This document shows positions 25,664 through 36,331 of a stretch of DNA of 64,000 bases, piece after piece. Position numbers and translations under genes: made by a program. Where the stretch lies: NCBI RefSeq assembly GCF_932294415.1, contig NC_065536.1:45667854-45731853 (forward strand), read 5' to 3'. Origin of the DNA: Quercus robur. Taxonomy: Eukaryota > Streptophyta > Magnoliopsida > Fagales > Fagaceae. A model generated the notes under the pieces. That model saw only the letters and a program-made list of their open reading frames with translations, was not told the origin of the DNA and did no database searches. The first letter of the stretch is position 1. The number at the start of each line of letters is the position of its first letter.

Positions 25664-25964
25664 CGAAGCCTCTGCTGACACCACAATTTTCCACGTCAGC
25701 ACAATATTTAAAAAATAAAAAATAAAAACATTATAACACCTCAAAACCCTAGCAACCTTACCCCTCTCTCAAGTTAAGAAATAAAACCCTAGCAACCTTA
25801 CCCCTCTCTCAAGTTAAGAAATATAAAGCCATAGTTTTTGCAAACTCTCTCTCTCCAAACGTAAATATCAAATTCAACCCCTTTAATTTCTCTTTATATT
25901 TTTTAGGCTTCTATAGAGTTATAGTGAGTTATGCTGATTTTGTTTTTTGTGTATGTGTGTATAG

Positions 25965-26271
25965 ATGGTCATAATACTCTGATATTCCAAGAGAAGTTTG
26001 TGTTTTCGTTAATTGAAGGCCTTAGAGAGATAAGTGCTGCACTTTGGAAAAGCAATACAAAAGACGATTTCATTGGCAGCGGAAAGTAATTACTTTGTCT
26101 CATATTTTTGTTTTTTGAATTGATTTTGCGTGCTTTTTAGACCCTTTTGGATCAATTTTGTTAATTTGGTGTTTTTTTATTTTTTATTTTTTTTTATAGG
26201 GTCCAATTGGGAAAGGTTCTTTCAAAGGGCTACGACGACTGCACTTGGTGTCTGTATACTAATAGTGGGGG
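25965..26271 (+). pseudogene. Captured two-exon fragment of a C2-domain protein gene (Helitron unit 1)
   Basis: Exon 25965-26085 is preceded by TATAG and followed by GTAATTAC. It reads DGHNTLIFQEKFVFSLIEGL and on to DDFIGSGK. Exon 26200-26271, after TTTATAG, reads VQLGKVLSKGYDDCTWCLYT and is followed by GTAAGT. The pattern (ND-G-HN-x3-F-x-EKFVF ... DDFIGSG ... VQL-x-KVLS-x-GYDDCTW) is that of plant C2 calcium/lipid-binding proteins of the elicitor-responsive/16-kDa phloem protein type. Both exons are open and in phase across a 114-base GT-AG intron, so this fragment could be spliced if transcribed. It lacks the rest of the C2 domain. Confidence 0.75.
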
Positions 26272-26683
26272 GTAAGTACTATAAATTACTAACCCTTTTA
26301 AGTATATTAGTTAGAATTATTTTTAAATGATTGTACCAATAAAAGTGAATGTGTATAAATTTTGTTTAACTATCCCGTGCATCGCACGGGTTAGCGACTA
26401 GTATATATATATATATAACCGAAGTCTCTACTGACATCACAATTTTCTACGTCAATAAAATATTTAAAAAATAAAAATAAAAATAAAAACATTATAAATC
26501 CTCAAAATCCTAACAACCTTACCCCTCTCTCAAGTTAAGAAATATAAAACCACGGTTTTTACAAACTCTCTCTCTCCAAACGTAAATATCAAATTCCACC
26601 CCTTTAATTTCTCTTTATATTTTTTAGGCTTCTATAGAGTTATAGTGAGTTATGTTAATTTTGTTTTTTGTGTGTGTGTATAG

Positions 26684-26993
26684 ATGGTCATAATACTCTG
26701 GTATTCCAAGAGAAGTTTGTGTTTTCGTTAATTGAAGGTCTTAGAGAGATAAGTATTGCAATTTGGAACAGCAATACAGAAGACGATTTCATTGGTAGTG
26801 GAAAGTAATTACTTTGTCTCATATTTTTGTTTTTTGAATTGATTTTGTGTGCTTTTTAGACCCTTTTGGATCAATTTTGTTAATTGGGTGTTTTTTTTTT
26901 TTTTTTTTTTTTTTTGGTTAGGGTCCAATTGGGGAAGGTTCTTTCAAAGGGTTAAGACGACCGCACTTAGTGTCTGTATACTAATAGTGGGGG
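26684..26993 (+). pseudogene. Second captured copy of the C2-domain fragment (Helitron unit 2)
   Basis: Exons 26684-26804 and 26922-26993 are homologous to those at 25965-26271. The first exon is open (DGHNTLVFQEKFVFS...). The second has two in-frame stops (TAA then TAG) where the first copy has TAC and TGG, and the intron has expanded by a T run. This is a decayed sibling of the first copy. Confidence 0.75.
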
Positions 26994-28028
26994 GTAAGTG
27001 CTATTAATTACTAACCCTTTTAAGTGTATAATCTGTTTCTAAAATTTAAGTGGATGGAGGGGTTTAAGTTTGCTCAAATTAACAGAATCTTCACATGTTC
27101 TTGCAGTGGAAAGGCTTTGATAATTTTATTGAGTTAATTCAAAGTCCTGATATATTAATAAGTTTGGATTATATAGTAACACAATCAAATTAAATTCGTT
27201 GCTACCCGTAGAATACTGTGTGAAGAAGTTGTTACAATACTCAAATTTTAACTTCATTTTTGTTCACCATTGAATACTCATATAATCAATTTCCAATTCA
27301 GTGTTCAAGAATTAAACCAAAATTCTAACTGCGCTATCATAAAATATTATTATTAGTATGAATTTTATGGAGTTACATTGTTCAAGAATTAAACCAAAAT
27401 TCTTTTAAATTATCTATAATATCTTGTCCTCCGAAAATTTTCTCTCTTTAATTTTAGTATATTGTGTTTCTTAAGCTATAGAGAGATTTTCTTTGTTTCT
27501 TATTTTCAATAATAAATCATTTTATTGCAATACCGGTAATTGTTTGAGAAATCCAATATGTTCATATCTCTATAGAATAGAGAATAGTAGAAGCCAATTT
27601 TATTACAACTACTTAAATTGAGTTGACTTAATTCCGTACAATTACAAAGTATAGCATGAAAGATAATGGAATTAATTGTTGTAATTTTTTTTTCTTTCCA
27701 TGTTTTGAATTTCCTCTATATTATTTTTACAACTGAGCAAAGATTGAGAAAGTAACATTACTACTCTAATTTGAAGTTTAATGCGTCCTTCTCAAGTCAT
27801 GGTCTTTATTTATATATTTGCAGTTTATATTTCTAACCGTTGATGAGAAATTAAGGCTCAGTTACACAATATGTGTAAATTCTTCAGAAGGCTACTTTAA
27901 ATAGTAAGTTAATGTGTCTTTTACATTTGGGTATTGGTTAGAATTATTTTCCAATGATTGTACCAATAAAAGTGAATGTGTATAAATTTTGTTTAATTAT
28001 CCCGTGCATAGCACGGGTCAGCGACTAG

Positions 28029-28423
28029 TTTTTAATAAAACTGAAGAATAATACGATAAAGTGTGGTTACAAATTTGGTCCTAGTTAATAGTTACAACTA
28101 CCACCTAAAACAATTAACATAACTATATATTTAAAAAATAATAAATTTTAACTACAAAATTTGGTTGTAGTCTTAATCAAAGATTATTTGTCTCATTTTT
28201 AATAAAACTGAAGAATAGTACGATAAAGTGTGGTTATGAATTTGGTTGTAATTAATAGTTACAACTACCGGCTAAAACAATTAACATAACTATATATTTA
28301 AAAAATGATAAATTTTAGTTACAAAATTTGGTTGTAGTGTAAAACTACAACCTACTCAATAAAATAAACATTCCTACTTATTTTAAAAATCTAACTATTG
28401 AATAGTATGTTCTTTATGATTTT
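28029..28423. repeat. Tandem duplication next to the Helitron, left part of a larger repeat
   Basis: TTTTTAATAAAACTGAAGAAT and the following sequence occur at 28029 and again at about 28197, a direct duplication of about 168 bp. The second copy is preceded by GATTATTTGTCTCA, the same bases found left of the Helitron at 25522-25535, so it preserves the uninterrupted Helitron target. It belongs to the repeat that continues after the LINE at 34178. Confidence 0.75.
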
Positions 28424-28768
28424 AATACATATGTCAAATTATGATTAGAATAGAGAAATTGAGACAGAGTTTCTCTGACGTTAGGGTGAGGCTCCTGCCA
28501 AAACCCTAGCCGCCTAGTAGAAGGTTGTGCCTAACTCTAGGGTTTAGGCTTCTTTAGTTTTGATCCATTCAGTAGTGAGAGTCTATTCTCGCTGTTAGGT
28601 TTTCTTTCTTGAGGTCTCAATGTAGTGCCTAGGGTTATCATGGAAGGTTTGTCGGTGATGTGAATAAAAATTTCGCTATTAGAGGAAGAGGAGAATGAGT
28701 ATAGCGGTTAGACCTTTGAGACGACAAGGGGGAAGGTTTTAGCGGCCAAATTCTTTACATGTAGAGTT

Positions 28769-29640
28769 TTGAATATGGAGGCCATAGCTCGAACTTTCAA
28801 ACAATTGTGGCAGACGAAGAAGGGTTTCGAGATCAAAGATATGGGAAATCATGTTGTCCTCTTTGTGTTCTTAGACAAGATGGACGCAGATAGGGTCCTT
28901 TTGGGAGAGCCATGGAGATATGATAAACACCTAGTTTCATTGCGTCAGATGGAGAAGAATGTTGTGGTAAAAGACCTGGTTTTTGATAGAACGTTTTTCT
29001 GGGTTCAGTTCCATGACTTACGAGTGGGGGATATGAATCTTGAAGCGGTTGTTGAAATTGGCAAAGTCTATGGAGATGTACAGCAGGGACTTAGAGAGTA
29101 GGGTAAGCAGGAGGGAAGTACCTTCATGAGACTCAGGGTCAGGGTTGACCTATCAAAACCAATGTGTTGAGGGCGCAAACTCCCTCATGAGGATGAGGAG
29201 ATAAGTTGAATTAGATTCAAATACGAACGTCTACCAAACCTATGTTACTGGTGTGGCCGGCTTACCCATATTGATAAGGAATGTGACCTGTGGGTGAGGA
29301 GTAAGGGTTCTCTGACCGAGAATGATAGGCAGTATGGTGCCTGGCTTTGTGCCCCAACCTTTAACACTAGGAAGTGCTCTACGATTAGGGTGGGTGGATC
29401 AGAGGATGAGGTGAGTGGTGGAGAGTCCTATGGAGGAGCCGAGAAGGAGGTGAGGACGGGGATTGGCAAAGATTCTTGTGGGAGGAATGGTTCAAACTTG
29501 GCACGAGGTAACGAACTAGAGGGAATGGAGGACGGAGCCCGGATGGATACGCCGACCAAGCAACCTTATGCAACATTGGATTCTGTGTTCTCAAGAGGTA
29601 CGAAAGTCTCGGAGTGCATCGTGGGGGGTAAGCCAGTTTT
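28769..29640 (+). pseudogene. LINE ORF1 remnant (DUF4283 and CCHC-type zinc knuckle)
   Basis: 28769-29101 encodes a DUF4283-type nucleic-acid-binding region (FKQLWQTKKGFEIKDMGNHV, GEPWRYDKHLVSL, FWVQFHDL) and ends in a TAG. After a frame change, about 29240-29305 reads CYWCGRLTHIDKEC, the zf-CCHC_4 knuckle. 29294-29643 is a low-complexity charged tail. It binds LINE RNA in active elements; here it is broken. Confidence 0.8.
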
Positions 29641-30044
29641 CTAGGAACTATTGCGCGGGATTGACGCTGAGATTTCAAAATTTGACCCTCCAGCAGTAGG
29701 CTCGTGCTCTATTGGGCTTAAGCTAGCTTTAGTCCAGTTCGAAGGTCGAATCCCTTGTAATGTCATTCACAATATGGGCTTCACTTCAGAGATGGATGAA
29801 TTGGTATCTATACAAGGTAGCCCACTGGAAAAAACTATAAAACCCGTGGCTAGAAGAGATTGGTGCAAGATAGAATTCCAGCTGAAACCTAAACCAAGCT
29901 TATTCAGAAAAAGAGATTGCTTTGTGAGATTGAGGAAGGTAGTGGTGCTGTGCCTTCAGGAAAAAGACTTTATACCCCTAACACAAACTCCTTACCAACG
30001 ATGGAGGCTACTGGGTAGCCCCATCAAGAACAATAAGTTTGTCT

Positions 30045-30755
30045 AGCTTGGAACTGTCGTGGGCTTGGGAACCCACGAGCAGAGGAAGAGCTGGAAGATA
30101 TTATTCGAGCACAAGCTCCCTAAATTGTGTTTTTTTTTTTTTTTTTTTTAGAAACTTGGTTTGGGAAAAACCAGTTAGAAAAAATAAAGCATAAGGTTAA
30201 ATATACGGGCTTGTTTTACAGTACCTAGTCTTGGTAGGGGGTGGTTTGGCTCTCTTATTGAAGTCAGAAGTTGCCGTGTGGGTTAACAGCTTTTCAAACA
30301 ACTATATTAACGCTGTTGTGAACGGTGGTTCAACGGATGCGTGGAGGTTTACCGGATTTTACGGAGAACTAGAAGTAAGTAATAGGGAAGAAGCGTGGAG
30401 TATGCTTTGCATGTTGAAATCAAAACCTCATCTACCCTAGTGTTGCATGGGTGGCTTTAATGAACTCTTGCTCATGGAAGAGAAGAGGGGTGGGTGACTT
30501 AGACCATACACACAGATGCAAGCTTTCCGAGACACTCTAGATTTTTGTGGCTTTATGGACCTCGGTTTCACAGGTCCAAAATTTACTTGGCACAGTAGGA
30601 GGCATGGGCATTTGATTTGGGAGCGTATTGATAGGGGAGTGGCCAACTATGATTGGTTATCGAAGTTTCCGGCAGCTACAATCCACCACCTTCATTGCTA
30701 CTCTTCTGACCATCGTCCTATCAGTTTGACTTTTAATCCTAACAATGAAGCTTAG
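30045..30755 (+). pseudogene. LINE endonuclease remnant
   Basis: About 30047-30120 reads WNCRGLGNPRAEEELEDII then a stop and a T run, followed by ETWFGK in another frame. 30231-30440 and 30516-30755 continue with GGLALLLKSEV, DLGFTGPKFTW and finally SSDHRPISLTF. These are the standard blocks of the AP-endonuclease-like domain that nicks target DNA. At least three frame breaks. Confidence 0.8.
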
Positions 30756-30779
30756 CGTTGGAGTAGACGTCCTTTTCGG

Positions 30780-32560
30780 TTTGAAGAGATGTGGTTGGCC
30801 GATAGCGGGTGTAGCGACACAATTTTAAGAGTGTGGCAAGTTGAACACCATGGGACCCCTATGTTCAAGGTTACAAAAAAACTCAAGAGATGCAAGAAAA
30901 TGTTGAAGTCTTGGAGCAGAGAGCACTTTGGAAGTGTTAAGTTTCAGATTGCAAAGAAGGAGTTACTATGGAAAGCGGAAGAAGCGGCTGCCAAAGGTGG
31001 GGATTATGAATTAGTAGTCAATCTCAGACGTGAGCTTAATATTTTGCTTGACAAAGAAAGCCGGATGGGTGGCTAAGGGGGGTAAAAATACTAAGTATTT
31101 TCATGTGGTGGCAACCCAAAGAAAAAGAAGCAATTTTATAAAAGGAATCCAGAATGAGGAAGGGGTCTGGCAGTTCGAGGAAGAGGTGGTTTCTTCTATT
31201 TTTGTTGAATTCTATACCTGGCTTTTTACTTCTTCTAATGTCCTTGACCTTGACTGAGTTTTAGAGGGTGTGAATAAGGTTGTCTCTGATAGTATGAATA
31301 TCGAATTATTGAAAACATACAGTAAAGAAAAGGGGGATGTTTCTATTAAACAAATGGCTCCTTTAAAAGCACCGGGTCCAGATCGGGTGCCCCCCCCCCC
31401 CCCCCCCTTTTCTATCAGTCCTTTTGGCAAAATGTGGGTTCAGAAGTTTCCGAAGCTGTCCTTTCTTGTTTGAATTCTGGTACTCTCCCTATTAACCATA
31501 CTTTCATTACTTTAATTCCCAAGGTTGGCAACACGGAAAGTGTTTCAGAATTTAGACCTATCAGTTTATGCAATTTGCTTTATAAAATTATTAGTAAAGC
31601 TATTGCAAATAGACTCAAACCCATTTTTGAATTCTATAATCTCAGAGGCTCAAAGTGCTTTCATTGCAGATAGACTCATTACTGATAACATTTTGATAGC
31701 TTTTGAATCTTTGCATTACATGAATACATAATGTTCAGGAAGAGAGGGGTTTATGGCCATGAAGCTTGATATGAGTAAGGCTTATAACAAGGTGGAATGA
31801 AGTTTTTTTTGGAGAAAATTATGTTGCGTATGGGTTTTTGAGATTCATGGGTTGCAATGATAATGCAATGTGTTTCAACAGTGACCTATTCCATACTGAT
31901 TAATGGAGAGCCCAAAGGTTTTATTCGGCCTTCAAGAGGTCTGAGACAGGGTGATCCTCTTTCTCCCTTTCTTTTTCTGTTTTGTGTGGAGGGTCTTAAC
32001 GCTCTCTTGTGCAAAGCAGCAGAGGATAAGGAAATAAAAGGCCTATCTCTTTGCCGGCAAGGTCCAAGGATAACTCACGTTTTTTTTACAGATAACTACC
32101 TTTTATTTTGTAGGTCAAATGCAGCCGAATGCCAAAAAATTCAACTCCTTCTTGATTGGTATGAAGCTGCATCGGGGCAGCAGGTGAATAAGGCCAAGAC
32201 CAGTATTTTCTTCAGTCGAAATACTCCTGAGGATGTTCAACAAGAGATTAAGGTTTTGTTGGGTGTGTCGGCTATAAAACACTATGACAAATACTTGGGT
32301 TTGCCGTCTTTTGTGGGGAGGTAGAAAAAAGCTTGCTTCAATCAGATTAAGGAGAGGATTTGGAACAAGATGCAAGGGTGGAAAGAGAGGCTTTTATCTC
32401 AAGCAGGGAAGGAATTGATGATTAAGGCTGTGATCCAATCCATCCCAACCTACTCTATGAACGTGTTTCGCCTGCCACTTGGTTTGATAAAAGATATAGA
32501 GACAATGATTCATAAATTTTGGAGGGGGAACTAAGATAATACAAGGAAGATGCAATAGGG
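30780..32560 (+). pseudogene. LINE reverse transcriptase remnant
   Basis: Blocks in order: FEEMWLADSGC, MAPLKAPGPD (about 31353-31382, followed by an 18-C run at 31390-31407), LIPKVGNTESVSEFRPISLC (about 31512), AFIADRLITDNILIAFE, MKLDMSKAYNKVE (about 31756), GLRQGDPLSPFLFLFCVEGL (about 31938) and HVFFTDNYLLFC (about 32078). The last replaces the catalytic F/YADD, so one catalytic aspartate is lost. ISF-to-SFVGR sequence (about 32200-32322) ends the palm region. Several stops and shifts. Confidence 0.85.
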
Positions 32561-32899
32561 TGAAGTGGAGAACTCTTTGCTTCTCAAAATCCCTTGGAGG
32601 TATGGGGTTTTGAGATCTTAGACAATTTAACGATGCACTTCTTGGAAAACAGGTGTGAAGGCTTTACCATGAAAAAGATACTTTGCTTTACAAAGTGTTC
32701 AAGCCAAAATATTTTCCTTCTGGCTGTATCCTTGATGTTGAGATCAATTTGAGGAGCTCCTTTGCGTGGAAAAGTATAATGCAGGCAAGAGATGTTATTT
32801 TTAAGGGAGCTAGGTGGAGAGTGGGGGATGGTTCTACAATAGATACCTAGAAGCATAGGTGGCTGGATTCATCAGGGGGTGGAAAGATCTTATCTCCTC

Positions 32900-34125
32900 G
32901 ACGGGACTCGTCTTTGGCTGTAGTAAAGGATTTGTTCATTACTGGAACTAAGATATGGAATTTGGACCTTATTGATCAGAATTTTTACCCTTGGGAGGAA
33001 AAATGTAGCAAGAGCATACCTGTTAGTTTTCATACAGAGCGGGATTCACTTTTTTGGCCGTGGACCCTGGATGGGGTGTATTCGGTCAAGAGTGTTTATC
33101 AGATTTTGGCTACTAAAACACTTTTTTCCCAAGCTAGTTCATCCACTTCTGAAGCTACCAAGCCCTTGTGGAATGGAATTTGGAAGCTTAAGGTCCCAAA
33201 CAAAGTGAAGCACTTCATGTGGAGGGCGTTAAATGAGTCTCTACCTATGAAATTAAACCTCTGTGCTCAGCATATCCTACCTGACAATAGTTGTGGTCTT
33301 TGCGAGGAGTTTCCTGAAGACGTTATTCACTGCTTATAGCTATGTGACCATGCAAAGTGTATTTGGCTCTCGGATGTGACCTTCAGCTATCCACGTACAA
33401 GAAATTTTAGAAGCTTTGGTGATTTGGTGTCTTTCGTGATATTTGAAATGTCTCCAAATACTGCTACGCTATTCTCTATGGTAGCTTGGTGTATATGGAC
33501 TAGACGCAACAAGTTAAGAGAGAGGAAACCTATTTGGGATGTTGGGGAAACTGTGAAGAGGGAGAAGGAGCTGTTGCAGGAATTTAAAGATTTGCACGAC
33601 TTCCCTTCATGGTATGCTATTCCTTGGGTGGAGGTGAGATGGAAACCTCCTGGCACTGGTTTATTTAAGATCAATTTCGACGGAGCAGTTTTTGAGGACA
33701 GAGCGCTTGTTGGTCTGGGGATTGTCATCCAGGACGAGTCAGGTCTGATCATTGCTGCCCTTAGTCAGAAAATTCCTTTGCCAAGCTCGGTGGATATGGT
33801 GGAAGCTCTGGCAGTAAGGTAAGCTCTGATTTTCGTCCAAGAGATCAGTATCTTCAACGTTGAAGTGGAAGGTGATTCTTTGAAAGTTATACAGGTAGCC
33901 AATAACCCAAAGCTCTACAGAACTCAGTTGGGTCATATTATAAATGATATTCAGAGACTTGGTGCTAGCATGCATATATGTAGTTTTATTCATACACGTA
34001 GGAGGGGTAATAAGTTGGCCCACTCCCTTGCAAAGCGAGCAGTTCTAGTTGCTGATATTGATGTGTGGTTAGAAGAACTACCACAAGACTTGATCGATGT
34101 ATTTCAATTTGATTTAGCTTAATAA
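32900..34125 (+). pseudogene. LINE zinc-binding and RNase H remnant
   Basis: 33150-33340 encodes the zf-RVT block (WNGIWKLKVPNKVKHFMWRA, CGLCEEFPEDVIHCL). 33640-33822 and 33823-34122 encode an RNase H domain (FKINFDGAVF, GLGIVIQDESG, EALAVR-stop-AL, VEVEGDSLKVI and, at the end, RGNKLAHSLAKRA), typical of plant L1 elements that carry RNase H. A TAA follows at 34120-34122. Confidence 0.82.
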
Positions 34126-34177
34126 AGTTGACTTACCTTTTCCTCAAAAAAAAAAAAAAAAATACATATGTCAAATT

Positions 34178-35517
34178 TTGTAATAATTGGATATTATTTA
34201 CTATATGATCTATAAGCTTATATTTTATGTATAATTTTAAACTACAAAAACTTGCAATTTAAAAAATTTATTGATGACATAGCTATTATTCTTTAATTTT
34301 CTAGAAATTTTGCAAGCATGGAGGATATAAAAAAAAAATGTAATCTAATGGTAGATTTGTCAAAATTCTCCTCCAATAAAAGATATTAAGGTTGTAGCCT
34401 ATATCCTCCATCTAAGACTACAACCAATTTTGTAACTAAACTTTGTTGTTTAAAAAATCTAATCATATCACTGCGCACCCTTGGCAAGATGATCAATCCA
34501 CAAGTACAAATTTTTTGTAGGTAAAAAAACAAAAAATTTAATCATTGTATTATATGTTTTTTATGTATGTCAAATTTTGTGTCAATTAAATGTTATTTAT
34601 TATTCAGTCCATAAACTTATTCTTTATGTATAATTTTAATTTTCAAAAACTTTAAATTTGAACATTTGATTAATAACATAACTATTGATCTTTGATTTTC
34701 TAAAACATGTGCAAGTACGGAGGATATAAGATGAAAACGTATTTTAATGGTGGATTTTTCAAAATTCACATCTAATAAAAAGATATTGAGAATGTAGTCA
34801 TTGATTACAATCAATTTTGTAATTAAATTTTGTCATTTTGCGGTCAGACTCTAGAACATCACTGCCTTGGATTAAGGTTACTAATTTTTGAGAACAATAA
34901 TGACATAGTTAATGATGGTTTTTATGTCCCTCTTTTAAGGCTTGTAACTTGGTGGAGGGTCTCAACTATTTTAAATACACCCCTTTTCTTAAGAAGAGTG
35001 TATATTGAATTTTATAATGGATTTAACAATACCCAATCTAGCAAAATCTCTTTTGAGTTGGTTACTTCCAAAATCAACCTATGAATTAAAGATAGGATTT
35101 ATTATAAGAGAAAATTTGGGTATTAATTTGGTTGTAATCAATGACTACAACTCAATTCAATATTTTTTTAGTGGATGTAAATTTTGACAAATCTATTATT
35201 GAATTATATTTTTTTTCTTATATCTTTTATGTTTTCAAAATTTCCAAAAAAAAAAAAATTAATAACTATGTTATCAATCAAATGTTTAAATTTCAAATAT
35301 TTGTAATTTAAAATTATGCATAAAAAAAAAAAATTTAAGGATCAAATAGTAAATAATATCCAATTAACACAAAATTTGACATGTGTGTTACAAACATAAA
35401 AAGTATGCAATTCAACAATTATATTTTCAAAATATGTAGTCATGTTAATCTTTTTTTTTTTTTTTTTGTGGGAGTTATAGCCAATTGCTACAACCATGTT
35501 TGTAGTCAAAATTTATC
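34178..35517. repeat. Long direct and inverted repeat, probable MULE/foldback-type DNA transposon
   Basis: A unit starting near TGTCAAATTTTGTAATAATTGG is present at about 34168-34440, again diverged at about 34560-34830, and a third time inverted at about 35140-35517. Each includes words such as GTAAATAATA, ATTTAAAATTAT and GTTGTAGTC. The same terminal word GATAAATTTTAGTTACAAAA lies at about 28309, before the LINE. So a DNA element with arms of several hundred bases spans about 28.2-35.5 kb, with the LINE inserted in its left arm. No transposase was seen. Confidence 0.65.
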
Positions 35518-35522
35518 CTAAA

Positions 35523-36326
35523 TGTGGGGAGTGGAACAGTCACCTCTCGAACAAACTAGCCCAAGAAGCAATTGGGCCACGGGAAAGAATTGGGTCTAGC
35601 ATGTGTTTTGAAAGGAAGGCTCAATGGGTAATAAACCCTAAAAGGAGGAAAGCTGGGTCATCCTAAGTACCACGGAAAAAATGAGTCACACAAAAGATTA
35701 GTTCCCGTGGAGATGGAAATGTGCCACCTTACCTGAGGTCTGGTGCACGGGTGAATCGTGTGTGATTTCCAGGATATTCCTGGAACCGTGGGAAAGTTTC
35801 AGAACTTGCAAAAAGGTTGAAGATCTTTATTTTTACATTAATGATGGGGCTGTTACCTCACCTCTGCCGCATTAAATACAGATGAGACAGCCTGAATAGT
35901 ACCAACAACCCTCAAAAGCCAGAGTTCCTGGATAAGGGAGGAGGAATCCGATAAAGTTGAGAAAAATATCCCTGAGGCTCTAGTAGGCAACAGGACAGTT
36001 GTAGTGATAAGAACAAGGATGGAAGCTACAAAAGGAGGAGGAGAGGTATAAGAAAGGGGATTTGAAAGAAAAGGGGAGAAAGGAACAAAAATAAGAAAAA
36101 TAAACTAGAGAGAGAGAGAGTAAAGATAACACCATGGGAACATGAGAGTTATTTATTGTAATATCTAACTTGAAGTTGTAATAGATGAGTTTAGAGAAAT
36201 CAATTACTTGAGTTTCCTATTGTGGAGTGTTTTTTCCCTTGTTGTTTACTTATATGTATGTTGTTTGAATAGTTTGAGTGAGAATCTATGAAGAACTCCA
36301 TGGGGACTAGTTTTTGTGTCCTTGCA
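35523..36326. mobile_element. Putative solo LTR (804 bp)
   Basis: Starts TGTGGGGAGTGG and ends GTGTCCTTGCA, with CTAAA (35518-35522) and CTAGA (36327-36331) as a 1-mismatch 5-bp target duplication. The start resembles the TGTGGGGAT start (element orientation) of the Tat LTRs at 45845-56422. The interior is less AT-rich than its surroundings and non-coding. The imperfect duplication keeps this tentative. Confidence 0.42.
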
Positions 36327-36331
36327 CTAGA

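Larger units (their letters stand above)
25536..28028 (+). mobile_element. Helitron cluster, two tandem non-autonomous units
   Basis: The left terminus is A|TCTATATATA (T at 25536). The first unit ends with the hairpin CCCGTGC-ATC-GCACGGG followed by TTAGCGACTAG (26401), and the second with CCCGTGC-ATA-GCACGGG and TCAGCGACTAG (28028) before T. Starting TC, ending in a hairpin plus CTAG and sitting between A and T are the Helitron rules. The 5' block ATAAAACCGAAGCCTCTGC is itself tandemly repeated (about 25551 and about 25659) and begins the second unit in a diverged form (about 26414). No Rep/helicase is present. Both units carry copies of two captured exons of a C2-domain gene. Confidence 0.88.
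28441..34160 (+). mobile_element. Full-length L1-type LINE with 17-bp target duplication
   Basis: AATACATATGTCAAATT occurs at 28424-28440 and again at 34161-34177, directly after an A run (34146-34160). Between them lie, in order, ORF1, endonuclease, reverse transcriptase, zinc-binding region and RNase H of a plant L1 element. The 5720-bp length is full size. Many stops and frameshifts show it is inactive. The duplication is perfect, yet the coding region is heavily broken. Confidence 0.93.

Noticed and set aside
25361..25744. Minus-strand open frame of 127 codons
   Set aside because: Made of the duplicated Helitron 5' end and (AT)n tract; repeats, not a gene.
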